Positions 32,906 through 43,927 of a stretch of 64,000 nucleotides of DNA are shown here, one piece after another. Numbering within the stretch: the stretch's first letter is position 1; each line of letters opens with the position of its first letter. Below the pieces are notes generated by a model. It was not told the origin of the DNA, did no database searches, and saw only the letters and a list, made by a program, of their open reading frames with translations. Source of the DNA: Agapanthus africanus (Eukaryota; Streptophyta; Magnoliopsida; Asparagales; Amaryllidaceae); NCBI GenBank assembly GCA_030015575.1, contig JASDDO010000006.1, positions 319,038,361-319,102,360 of the forward strand. The letters are read 5' to 3'. The position numbers and the translations under genes are program-made.

Positions 32906-35105
32906 TGTAGGGTTATTAGGCACTAGAACAAGGCTTTACAAGATCAACCATGCCAAAAACAAATTTTTCAAGCGCCGAACAACCCGAGCAAGATCGTAGA
33001 CTAGATATTAGACGAAACAAAAAGCAAGTAAACAACTTTACTTCTAAGAGTTTGGGATTACAATCTTTGTAGTCCGTTCCTTCACTTCATAAGCTCCTTG
33101 TTGAGGTCCCTTCGCTACGATCATCAAGTACCCGGACTCTCGAGAGACTCCATGAAGAGAAATATGCAAGCTTGCTTCCGATCTTCAATAACTAAAATGA
33201 TCTACCTTGAAGAAACTCAAACCCAAGCTCTTGCTTTGATAATCAAGTATGAGCAAAGCAAACACCCTAATCTAAGTGGCTAGAATAGATGAGAATGATG
33301 AAGTAGGAATTTAGCTCTCTTTTGTTTTCAATTTCTCACTCATTATCATCACTTTACAAAAAGCTAGAAAGCTTTTCATCAAGAGGAAGAAGAAGAAGAT
33401 GAAGCAAATCCATTTGTGATGAATAATGAAATCAAGTGTGTGGTTAGAATTGCAACCATGGGTTAAGAATATAAACTTAACCCTTGTAGAGAAATAACTA
33501 TGGTAAAGGGTTTGGATTGGGTTAAGGAAATATCTTCACAAAATATCATGGTCAAAGTCAAAGCTTCAAGAAACTTCTTGAAAGCTTCATGCAATCTTAA
33601 CCCTAATCCAAACCCTAACCATATTTAAACTCTACAAAACATGTTGCATTTATAACCCTAACTTGTTACAATATTATATATCACATATACAATATTTATT
33701 GTAACAAAATAAAATAATACAATTAACATATATCACATATATATCAATGTATTATCCAAGTGAGAAAAAGAATCTTTAAGTGAGCTTATATTAGTTAATG
33801 TAACTTAATATATCACATATATAATTATACATTAAATTATCGAATCAACACTTGATCCGATAATCCGGCTATATCGCATATAACCGACTAATATAATCTG
33901 TATCAGTTCATCGAATCAACACTTGATCCGATGACCCGGCTATATCACATATACCCGGCCGATATTTCATATCGTGAGAATATAATACGGTATCGCATAC
34001 ACGTATTATTCCTAGTCCCGCACATATCACATATGTGCTCCTACTCCGTTTTGCTTGAGCCAGGAAACCTCTGTGTAGGACTCTAAAGAATCGTCAATAC
34101 GCCGGCAGTAGGTGATGATCATATCAAACACCCACAAGCTACAAGCGGTCAGCTAAACATAACAGCCACCCAGGTATTGAGCGATCAGAAGATCAACAAG
34201 CAAGCCTATACATTCTCCTGCGAATCCAATCAGTAACACTCCTGTACAGTCCGGTCTCTTCGTCTGATATGTCGCATATCTCGCCTAGAGGTGGTAAATA
34301 TCAGACCCCAGTAGCTTGTTAAGTCGTGTCGATATGAGGTCTATAACAGTTCGAGAAACTACTGATAACACTTACCACTAAATCTCAGCAACCCTGGCCA
34401 GGGATTTCCAATTATAGCCAATCGAACACAGCGCAACATCAACTCCCTATACCGGGAGAGACGAAACCCCTCCTATCGCTCATTGCCTCCATGTGATTCG
34501 GGACTGTACCCAAAAGCCACCGTTTTGCACGCCCTCTTGGACGTGGTATGATGGAAATCAAAGCACAGTGGGAATCACACAAGACTCTCTGACGATCTTG
34601 GGTCTACAGACTAACCTGTACAGTGTCACCAGAGAACTGCCATCTGACGTGAGGTATAATACCATCTGGGAGTTCTCGGCGAGTCCGTCCAGTATACCCA
34701 GTCTCCACTGAGCACCCCTATACCTTCTCTGATGTCAAACACCAATGGATATGGGATCATCCATCGCCCATCATATGGGTCAAGAAGCGCATACGCTAGT
34801 CTACTCTGGAGTATCGATGCCCTGCCTCGGTACTCCCACGACTAGGAACATTTGAAGGATGTACTTGGCGACTACACTGTCCCCACTAGTATGATCTGCA
34901 CATAGTCCTGGTAGTCAAGTACTCATCCTAAGGGCTTTATCAACATGTAACATAGAGACAATCAGAGTACATGTTAAGATAAAGGGCAACCAGATAGCAT
35001 ACTATCATGTCGAGCAAGAAAGTCCTCCCTATATATGTCCAAGCATCCACTACAATATACAACGCATGTACAGTAATGGCCTCTAGGGCATACATATAAC
35101 TAACA
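32906..35105 (-). repeat. Inverted solo LTR of a related copia family (in copy 2)
   Basis: 2200 bp with TG/CA ends and a perfect 5-bp target duplication TCCCG (32901-32905 and 35106-35110). Same insertion as in copy 1, at the same codon position, so it predates the tandem duplication. Confidence 0.92.
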
Positions 35106-36786
35106 TCCCGCACCCCTCCGCAGGAGTAGTAGGCCGTCTCATCCGCCTGAGAGATACTACGGTTTTCTCATAGATGGGAATAGAGAGGATTGCGTCATTG
35201 ATAATGATGAACCTAATAGATTCCAGCAAGCCATTAAGAGCGGCGACTCAGTAAGATGGCTGGATGCAATGCGTACCGAGATGGAGTCCATGTACACCAA
35301 CAAAGTATGGACTTTCGACTTTGCTCCAGATGGGGTAAAACCCATAGGATGCAAGTGGATCTTCAGGAAGAAGATTGGTGTAGATGGACAGGTGGAAACC
35401 TATGAGGCTAGACTTGTTGCAAAGGGTTTTCGTCAAAGACCTGGTTTGGACTATGACGAAACTTTTTCTCCAGTGGCTATGCTCAAATCCATTCGGATCC
35501 TTCTTGCCATTGCCGCCTTCCATGATTATGAGATCTGGCAGATGGACGTAAAGACGGCTTTTCTAAATGGTAATTTAGAAGAGTGCGTTTATATGGATCA
35601 GCCAGAAGGTTTTGATCAGAGTGGGAGCAGCGGAAAAGTGTGCAAGTTGCTTAAGTCCATTTATGGACTAAAGCAGGCATCGCGGAGTTGGAACATCTGT
35701 TTTGATGAAACGGTCAAAGAATATGACTTTATCAAAAATCCATATGAACCATGTATATATGGTAAAATTGTAGCACGAACTGTCGTATTCCTCATCTTGT
35801 ACGTGGATGACATTCTCTTGATAGGAATTGACATTCCTATGCTACAATCTGTCAAAGGATTCTTGTCACCCAGGTTCTCCCTGAAAGATCTGGGTGATGC
35901 TTCTTATATTCTGGGGATCCAGATCTTTCATGATAGATCTAAGAGGATGTTGGGACTTTCACAATCCAGGTATATCAACACTATACTGAAAAGATTCAGT
36001 ATGAAAGATTCTAAACGCGGTAATTTACCGGCTTGTCACGGAATCACCCTCTCTAAAGAGATGTCCCCCAAGACTGATTTGGAAAGGGATCGCATGTCAG
36101 TTATACCCTACGCTTCTGCGGTAGGCTCTATAATATATGCGATGTTGTGTACCAGACCAGATGTAGCTTACGCACTGAGCGTGGTAAGCCGGTATCAGTC
36201 ATACCCAGGAGAGAAGCACTGGATAGCAGTTAAGAACATTCTAAAGTACCTGAAAAGGACTAAGGATATGTTCTTGGTTTACGGCAGAAAAGACCTCCAG
36301 ATCGAGGCTTTTGCTGACTCCAGCTTCCAGAGTGACAAGGATGACTCCAAGTCCATGTCAGGTTATGTCTTTACCTTCAATGGAGGGGCGGTGTGCTGGA
36401 AGAGTTCCAAGCAGGACACCGTTGCTAACTCGACGATGGAAGCGGAGTATATAGCTGCTTGCGATGTCGCAAAAGAAGTAGTCTGGATGAAGAAGTTCCT
36501 AACAGAACTTCAGGTGGTTCCTACCATTGTTAATCCAATACCGCTGTATTGTGACAACAACGGCGCTATAGCTTTAGCGAAGGAACCCAGGTCCCATCAG
36601 AAGTCCAGACACATCTTAAGACAGTATCACCTGATCAGAGAGATCATAGATCGCCAGGAGATCAAGGTCCGGAGAGATGCTACAGAGGAGAACACTGCAG
36701 ATCCATTCACAAAGGCCTTACCTCAGACACAGTTCGAGAGACTATTCGAGATGATAGGTCTTCGATATGCCAGTATATGGCCCTAG
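35106..36786 (+). pseudogene. Copia RT-RNase H region, copy 2
   Basis: The open frame of 505 residues (35269-36786) holds a complete RT palm with 'YVDD' at residues 178-181 and the copia RNase H ('ADSSFQSDKDDSKS', 'MEAEYIAACD', 'LYCDNNGAIAL'). The C-terminus ('TKALPQTQFERLFEMIGLRY') is the usual end of a copia polyprotein. This block itself looks whole; the polyprotein it belongs to is cut by the solo LTR. Confidence 0.9.
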
Positions 36787-36800
36787 TGCAAGTGGGAGAT
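36787..36800 (+). other. Polypurine tract, copia copy 2
   Basis: TGCAAGTGGGAGAT immediately before the LTR start at 36801. Confidence 0.85.
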
Positions 36801-38644
36801 TGTTAGTGTATGTGCCCTAGTGGCCATTATTGTATCATACTAGTTTGTATATTACTTAATGGAAGCTTGGGATATTCACAGTTGTATTAACAGTCTTGCT
36901 CAATATAGTAGTATGCTACTTGGTTTATATCTATCTTAATATGTGTATATGTTTCTTTTAGCATATCACGAATACATATTGATAGAGCCCTTAGGAACTT
37001 GCTTGACTACCAGCGTTATGATGGCAGTCACGCTAGTAGGAGTTGGGTAGTCCACAAGCACATCCTTTTTTAGGTCCCTAGTTGTAGGATTATCGAGGCA
37101 GGGCATCGATACTCCAGAGTAGACTAGTGTATACGCTTCTCATCCCAGCAGGGGAAATGGTCTGTCCCACAGCTATTAGTACGTTGTACTGGAGATAGTA
37201 TGCAGGTTCTTGTTGGGTTATGGGTACACCGGACAGGACTCGCAGGGAACAGTTGGTTGGTATTATACCCGTCATCAGTTAACAGTTCCCAGGTGACATT
37301 CGTACAGCATAGTCCATAGACTTGATACCGCTGCTTCGCCTCGAGTGTGTTCCCACTGTTCTTAGATTGCTACCCTACCACGGCTCAAAGGAGTCGTCGA
37401 AACAGGTAGCAGTTGGGTGCAGTCCCGAAGTACTTGCAGGCAGTGGCAGTTAGAAAGGATTCGTCTCTCCCGGTATTTGGAGTTGATATCGCACTTTGTT
37501 TGGAGAGCCATTACACAAAGTATATCGCCTTTTAGCGGACTGGCGCTTGCCGCCCCCTAGGCCCGATATGCGATAGTCTTAGACGAACAGACCGGACAGT
37601 ACGGAGATTGTCACATCAGGCTCAGTAGGAGTTCGGATGGATTTCCTCATCGGCCTTCTTATCGACATCTACCTGGGGACCGTTATCTACAGCTAGTACC
37701 GCTTGCGACCTGTGGTTCATCCCATTGCCAGCATAGTATCGAGTCTTTAGAGTCCCACACAGAGAGTTTCCCTGCTTCAGGCGAAACGATATAGAGGTCG
37801 TATGGTTTTACGACAGGGTTCGGACATATACGTGTACTTGTGCACGTATGATGTTCGGACAGATTATACTAGCGGGCTTTAGTTTAAGCCAGATTCTAGT
37901 ATTGGATTATTGGATTTATGCAGTCTCAGTATATCCGTGTTTTTCGTAAATACGGATGGGAGGGGCATTCTCATAATTAGTCGAGAAGTTTCTAGAATGA
38001 GGTGGAGAGCTTATGTGTTATTTGCATTAAATGAATTAGTGACTCATGAGATGATTCATCCAAATGAGTTAATGAAGCATTAATTGTTTTGATGACTCAT
38101 AAGATAATTCATTCATTTGTATTAAATGAAGTATGGTTGTAATTATCTCATATGATTTATTTGATAATTATTATGCTTCATAATATATAGAAATGAGTTA
38201 TATTTTCATTTCATTCTCACATACACACTCTCTCTCCTCAAGCTCTCCTCTTCTTCAACCTAACCCTAATCCTCTCATGTGTTGAGATCCCAAGGGTTAG
38301 AAAGACTAATGGATCCTTAATCCACTTCTATATCTTCTAGGTCTCTTGGATTAGCAATCCTAGCCACTTAGTTACCTCAAGTGAGAGGTTAAAGCTTGGA
38401 GAAGGAACTCTCGGGTGGATCTTCTATTACATCGAGGAGGCCGACGAGGAAGTGAACAACAAGAACAAGAAGGACTAGTATCTTGAGGTATAATTATCTA
38501 TCATAGTAGTTTAGCACTTATAGATAGTTGTTAGTTAGGGTTTAGCAAAGATCCGTAAAGTTAGTCGATGTTAGCTTAAACAAATTGATTGTTTTATCTA
38601 TTCCGCCTTCCCGCATCTTGTGGGGTGTGTAACGTTGACTTACA
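36801..38644 (+). repeat. Third copia LTR (1844 bp)
   Basis: TGTTAGTGTATGTGCCC ... GTTGACTTACA, somewhat shorter than the middle LTR. In several places it agrees with the first LTR against the middle one (for example near 38165-38190). It abuts element C's antisense ORF at 38645. Confidence 0.9.
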
Positions 38645-41600
38645 ACAGCAACCGTCAGAGCAGCGACTAGTGACGCTTCTTCAGATGGCACAACCTCGGG
38701 ATTCACCGCGCCTGTACTCAAGACAAACAAAATATCATTAAAAGGGCTGAACAAGATTGAAAAGCTTGAAAATAGTGACTCAGCAATTACCTGATAAATC
38801 AGGGACCGAAACCATGGCAGAGGCATCACCGGGTGTAACGGCTTCTTCGCTCTCTCTCAGAGGAGTAGATTTTGTGCCCATGGCTTCATCTCCTGACTCG
38901 ACGAAGGCCGTCGTGACGCTTGCAACGCCTGCCGATACCAAGGAGCCACAGGGAGAAAGGGCAGCGGTCTAGACAGTCCCAAATTCCAGAGGGAGGACAG
39001 CAACTTCAGGCATGGTAACCGCCAGGGTTTTACCCGTCATGCCATCTCCAAGACTTGGCCCTGCAGAAAATGCATATGTTAAAATTCGAAGATCAAGTTC
39101 TAATAAAAGACTCAGCGTTACGTTACCATGGAGCATCTTTTCGGTTTCTTCCCGAGCCGCGTGCACAACCTGTCTACGGGCGGTAGACAACGCAGAGGGA
39201 ACATCCGCCGAAAGAGTATCGGCAAGCGGAATGATGCTTGAGCCTGCACCCATGGTCAAGCTGCCATCGCTTTCCCTCTCCGCATGCTTCCTACGCTTCC
39301 TTTTGGTCTGAGCAGTGAGAAGCAATCTCCTCAAGACCTCTGATAAGGGGACGTCGTCGTCCGAACCAAGCTCTGCCTCTGGAGCCATTACGGCATCCTT
39401 CATCGGCTGCTTCAGCAAAGCCTCCTGCGGGGACGATGGGAGAGCTGGGTCCACAACAGCTGGCTCTGGAAGTTTTGCTGCATCGCTGCTCGGGATCTGC
39501 ACTACACTTAGAATAACCCGAGTCTAGGTAATCCCTACAACAAGATGAAAGAAAGGGTCAGAGTACGAATAAAGAAAGGAATCAAGGCATAATGAACGGA
39601 ATTTTACCAAGGCCCAAAGAAACGCGGAGCCTCTCTTCCTCTTCGAATTTCTTGAGGGAAGCCGCGAGAGCCTCTTCGGCAGAAATATCTGTTGAAGAAG
39701 AAAGTGTCGGTAGAAGCACAATAAAAGAAGATAACCGCGGAAGAATGTAACTGAAGTATACCTGACTTCGCGATAATGATCAGTGCCACTTAATCGCGAG
39801 CCAGTCTATCGGAAGCCATAAGGGCAGCCTGGAGATCAGTATCATCCGCAGGCGCGATGAACAAACCCTCATTGGTCCCATACTCACACAAACCCTCGCT
39901 GTAAGGAGCATGTGGCTCCTGGCCAAATATGACATCGGCAGAAAACAGCGACTTCTTCTTCTTTTGCGAGCGAGCGCCGGCAGACGATGACAAGAGCTTG
40001 CGCTTAATGGGCATCTTTGGATAGCGGATCTCGATTTCTACACCAACGCCGGACTCTGGGGACGCTGCAGCTACCGTTTCTACAGGAACACGGGGTAGAG
40101 ATTCCTCAGGAAAAGCGCGTGGGACCACAACCGCAGCAGCTTCTCTTAAGAAAGGATGAACAGTGGTCCGTCGCTTTAAGGGGACTGCTGGATTACCAGC
40201 AGGGACCGCACCCTTGCGATCAAGCAGTAACCGCCTTTCTTCCCTAATAACAGCACCCGTCACATGCTGGTACCACGCCACGTATGCGTTCGAGGCTTTC
40301 GGAACGTAGCTCGGCTCACTGATGAGAAAGTTGGACCCGGTATTTAGCCGCATGAAGTGGTGCAGCGCGCTGTGGATACCCTCTTCCGTAGAAACCGGCT
40401 CAGCTAAAAAAGCTTCAAGCGGGACACCCTGATCGTAACCCGACTGTTGAGCAAAACGGTGCGGGTTATACCTCATGAACAATGCCAAGGCGCCCTGCCT
40501 GAACACTAGAAAGCCTGGCCTGATTGAATACAAATGCAGAATCACCCGAGCCTTCAATGCAGGAGCCCCGTCTTTGAAGGTATCGTATAGCGGCTGCACC
40601 ATCTTAGTGGATTCCTTGCCGGTAGTTAAGACCCTATTGACGAAAGTCATGCTATCCCTGACCATACGCAGGCAAAAGACCAGATGCCGAGCCTCTCGCT
40701 GTAACAGATCTAAAGCAGAAGCGTCAACTAGAAAGATAACCCGGGGGAAATTATAACTGTCATAGAAGCGGGGCCGTTTGTGGACTCCAAAAGTGCCAAG
40801 CACGTGCAGCTCGATCCACGACGTGAAATAGTGCAGCGGGAGATGTACGGGCTGTACCCCCAGCTGAGTGGTGTCTGCCGCTAAGCTTAGGCCATGATAC
40901 AGGTGAGCCAGCCCAGCGATCCCGGCGGCCACTCGCATCCCGACAACCATCCGGTGAGCCGGATAGAAGACGGATGGCCTCATATAGCGAGGGTGCATTG
41001 GGAGCACAAACCATCTTAACCATAGGCCGAGGAACCCCAAAAGGAACGTCTCTTTGTCGACGTCTGAAGCTGCGAGCTCTGCAAAGGGTACGACCGGGGT
41101 GTCTGGGATGAAGAAATTCCTTTGATCCGCTTCCGCTGTCGGCTGGTTGTCCAAGCCAAAACCAAAAGGATCGTCAAGCTTGGAAAATTTCGTGGCTTGT
41201 TTTGACAAGACTTCCAGACGAAGAAAGCGGACGATGAAATCCGCGAAGCTGACTCCGTGCCCTCCGGACTCGAGAAACAGACTCTTGTAAATGTTCAACA
41301 CCTTGATTAGGCTCGGGAATCGATGTTGGATAGCATTCTCCGGAGTGAGACCCATCACCACTGATTTGGCGGCAAAGATGTACTCATCAGGGAGAAGTAT
41401 TTCCTCGTAATGCTCCCCTCTAACGGGTAGGCCCGAAATTTCTGCAAATTCCTCCAAGGAGATCGAAACCTCCCGGTCCGATAAAAGAAAGGTGTGAGTC
41501 GGGATATTCTACTGTTCCAAGAAAGCCTTGACCCACCATACGTGAGGCGTGGGATACTGGAAAAGAGACGCATAGATAGCAGGGTACAACCCGAGCTTCA

Positions 41601-42057
41601 GCAGCAGCGACTTTTTGGCCGACAAGATGTATCGAGCCCACTGTAAGTATCCGGCTGAATGGCGAGGAGTCAAGCCTATCATGTATACCTGTCCCCAAGG
41701 GCGTGACTCGCCTTGACATATGCGCCGCTCCAGAATATCTAAAGCTATCGGCGGCTGTACAGGTATCGAGCCCATAGAGGGCTGAAGGCGACCCTCCGTA
41801 GTCCAATTAACCTCCTCCACAGCGTAATTCACCTGGGGCGAGTCGGCATAATGAATGGCGTAAATTGGCTCTGAAAGCGCCGCACAAGAGAAACTACGCC
41901 GACCCCGAATAATTTGGTTGTACCACAACCCCTATAAATGAAGAGACTTCTGCTCCGGGTCGTGATCTTTAATCAGTGCAAAAACTTCCCGATCCACGGA
42001 CGCGTCGGCGTATGCACTCTCTGGGCGAACAAATGGGAAAGAAGAGTCAAAAGACAT
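38645..42057 (-). pseudogene. Antisense extra ORF of element C: plant mobile domain protein, five exon-like blocks
   Basis: The start is at 42057-42055 (MSFDSSFPFVRPES). Exon 1 (42057-39762) carries the PMD; its best ORF (41457-39790, 555 residues) shows 'MEEFAEISGLPVRGEHYEE', 'FLGLWLRWFVLPMHP' and 'HYFTSWIELHVLGTFGVHKR', then a basic tail with 'KKKKSLF'. Further GT/AG-bounded blocks are 39688-39608 ('ISAEEALAASLKKFEEEE'), 39534-39127, 39060-38791 and 38716-38645, the last cut by the copia array. The 3' exons, expected to encode a coiled coil as in B, are not in the window on this side. Antisense to the element's gag-pol sense. Broken. Function unknown. Confidence 0.78.
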
Positions 42058-42883
42058 AGTAACTGCGCGAAAAGAAACGAGGGTTAGATGTCAATACTAC
42101 ATTACAAATTCTGGCATTTGGTACTTTAAATTTGTACCATACTGCAATGCAGGAAAAAGGGACCGAGGAGGACCCATAAAATCAAAGTGACGGCTCATCA
42201 TTAATGAGACAGTCAATCATTAAGAAGGAAATCCTAAAAATATTCTCATTTAATGAGAAACTCATTGGGTCAAGGAGTTAAACTCTCTCGAGAGCAGTGC
42301 TCTGCAAACAGAAATTACATCTGTCAACTTTAATTATGAGGGGAATAAAAATTCCCCAAAATTTCTAAGAGCCATGCTCTGTGAAAACGATGGAGTAATC
42401 CATCAGAACCCTAAAAAGCAAAGCTTTTTACAGAATAAAAACTCCAAGATCTTTAAGATCTATAAAACGAACTCTAAGAGTTCTTCATAGAGATAAACAT
42501 TGTTCTAATTAATGGGTTAAGTAACCATAAAAATCCATTTTAAGATCTACGATCTGAGAAGAGCAAAGCTCTATTAATAGGTTCGATCCTTACCAAATTT
42601 GGGCAGAGTTCTAACTCTAAAAGGGATTTTCTTGAGCAGAGATCTAAGCTCTGAAGGGAGAATTAAATTCTCAAAAACAAGAAAGGAAGAAGATGAACAG
42701 AAGTCATCTCAAGGGCCAAAGGCCCTACTTATAGGCGCTGGAAGACGATCCGACTTCCAAGATAATCCAACGGTGGAAAGGTTGCCACCGCTGCACTCAC
42801 GTGTGAGCTACGTGAGTGCAACGGTGGGGGGGCATTTGTTTTCCCCCTAATAAGAGAGCAAGGCTCTATTCAAAATTTGAACT

Positions 42884-43110
42884 GAGGCAGCGCTTCACGT
42901 GCAAAGCACGAAAGCGCCAGCGCCCAGAGTTAAAAACTCTGAGGCAGCACCTCACGTGCAAAGCACGAGAGCGCCGATGCCAAGAGTTAAAAACTCTGAG
43001 ACAGCGCCTCATGTGCAAAGTACGAGAGCGCCGGCGCGAAGAGTTAAAAACTCTGAGGCAGCGCCTCACGTGCAAAGCACAAGAGCGCCAGTACCAGAAC
43101 TAAAAGTTCT
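42884..43110 (+). repeat. 57-bp tandem repeat, four copies
   Basis: Units begin GAGGCAGCGCCTCACGTGCAA and end in AGAGTTAAAAACTCT. Each holds a G-box CACGTG (changed in some units), a GTGC-AAA-GCAC stem and a GAGTT/AACTC stem. The last unit has changed both arms of its final stem (AGAACT/AGTTCT) but still pairs. Confidence 0.88.
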
Positions 43111-43441
43111 CCACCCTTGGATCAAAGATCCAACGAAGATGATAAATCATCAAATTACAGAATTAAATTCTGTTGAACAAATATTTCTCGAATCTTCCTA
43201 AAATAAGAAAGGTTAATCTCTGTAAAACAGAGCACCGTTGGATTAAAGATTCAAAGGTGATTAAAAATCACCAAGATACAGAATAAGCTCTGTACGGGAA
43301 AATATTTTCCCAATCTTGCTGAGAACAAGAAAAATATCTTCTGACCTAGGATCAAAGATCCAACGGTGGATAAAATCCCCAAATCAATTAGAGATCTCTC
43401 AATGAGAGATTTCCTTAACTGAATCAATAATTAGCTTCCAC

Positions 43442-43449
43442 TATATAAA
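43442..43449 (+). promoter_or_regulatory. TATA box of the element C LTR
   Basis: TATATAAA in CACTATATAAAGGACCC, matching the box at 15626 in A. Confidence 0.7.
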
Positions 43450-43782
43450 GGACCCAAGACTTCAAGCCTTGAACGGAGGAACCCCCCTATAAACTTCAAG
43501 TTCAAAAAAAAGAGAAGAGCAACCAAAAAGGAGCTTTCAAAGAGAAGAATGAAGAAAACTTTCTTCAAGGTAAATAGAGATCATAGTATCTCATCTTCAT
43601 ACCCAAGGGTTTAACTCTTATAAAAGAATATGGTTCTTTCCCTGGATCTGAGATCCATGAGACAAGTCTCCCACAAATGAGAATTTAATTCTCGCAGGGA
43701 TGAATTTGTTCTTAGGGATTGAAAATCCAGGGAAGAACAAATAATTGAACTCTTCAGAAAAATGTACAAAGAAGGAAACAGC

Positions 43783-43927
43783 GTTGAGCGCCTCACGTGG
43801 GCGCGACTAATAAAATAAAGAGTGCTCTGCACTCAGTGGTTGGCGCCCAACGCCAAGCGCCCCACGTGCCCCTCACGTGGGCGCTAATAAAATAAAGAGT
43901 GCTTTACACTCAGTGGTTAGCGCCCGG
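43783..43927 (+). repeat. G-box tandem repeat of about 70 bp in C's LTR, left part
   Basis: Units share 'GCCCCACGTGCCCCTCACGTG', 'GGGCGCTAATAAAATAAAGAG' and 'ACTCAGTGGTTGGCGCC'. The array is split by the Athila insertion and continues at 55863-55990. Confidence 0.85.

Larger units (their letters stand above)
17648..38644 (+). mobile_element. Tandem Ty1/copia array: LTR-internal-LTR-internal-LTR
   Basis: Three LTRs (17648-18364 partial, 26601-28562, 36801-38644) flank two internal regions exactly 10198 bp apart over their leaders and gag starts. The middle LTR is shared: it follows the purine tract of copy 1 and precedes the primer site of copy 2. Both internals contain the same inverted solo LTR. 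The first LTR lacks its first 1241 bases here, because element A sits between; those bases should lie left of the window. The right flank (ACAGC, 38645-38649) is element C's antisense ORF. Copy 1 has several breaks; copy 2 has about two or three besides the solo LTR. Confidence 0.88.

Noticed and set aside
17642-38649. AACAG on both sides of the copia array as its target duplication
   Set aside because: The left AACA is the end of element A's LTR, shared with C at 57156, so the match is fortuitous.
38969-42057. Independent host PMD gene (MAIL/MAIN type)
   Set aside because: Similar ORFs occur in the same antisense position next to the same LTR in A, and parts in B, so it belongs to the element.
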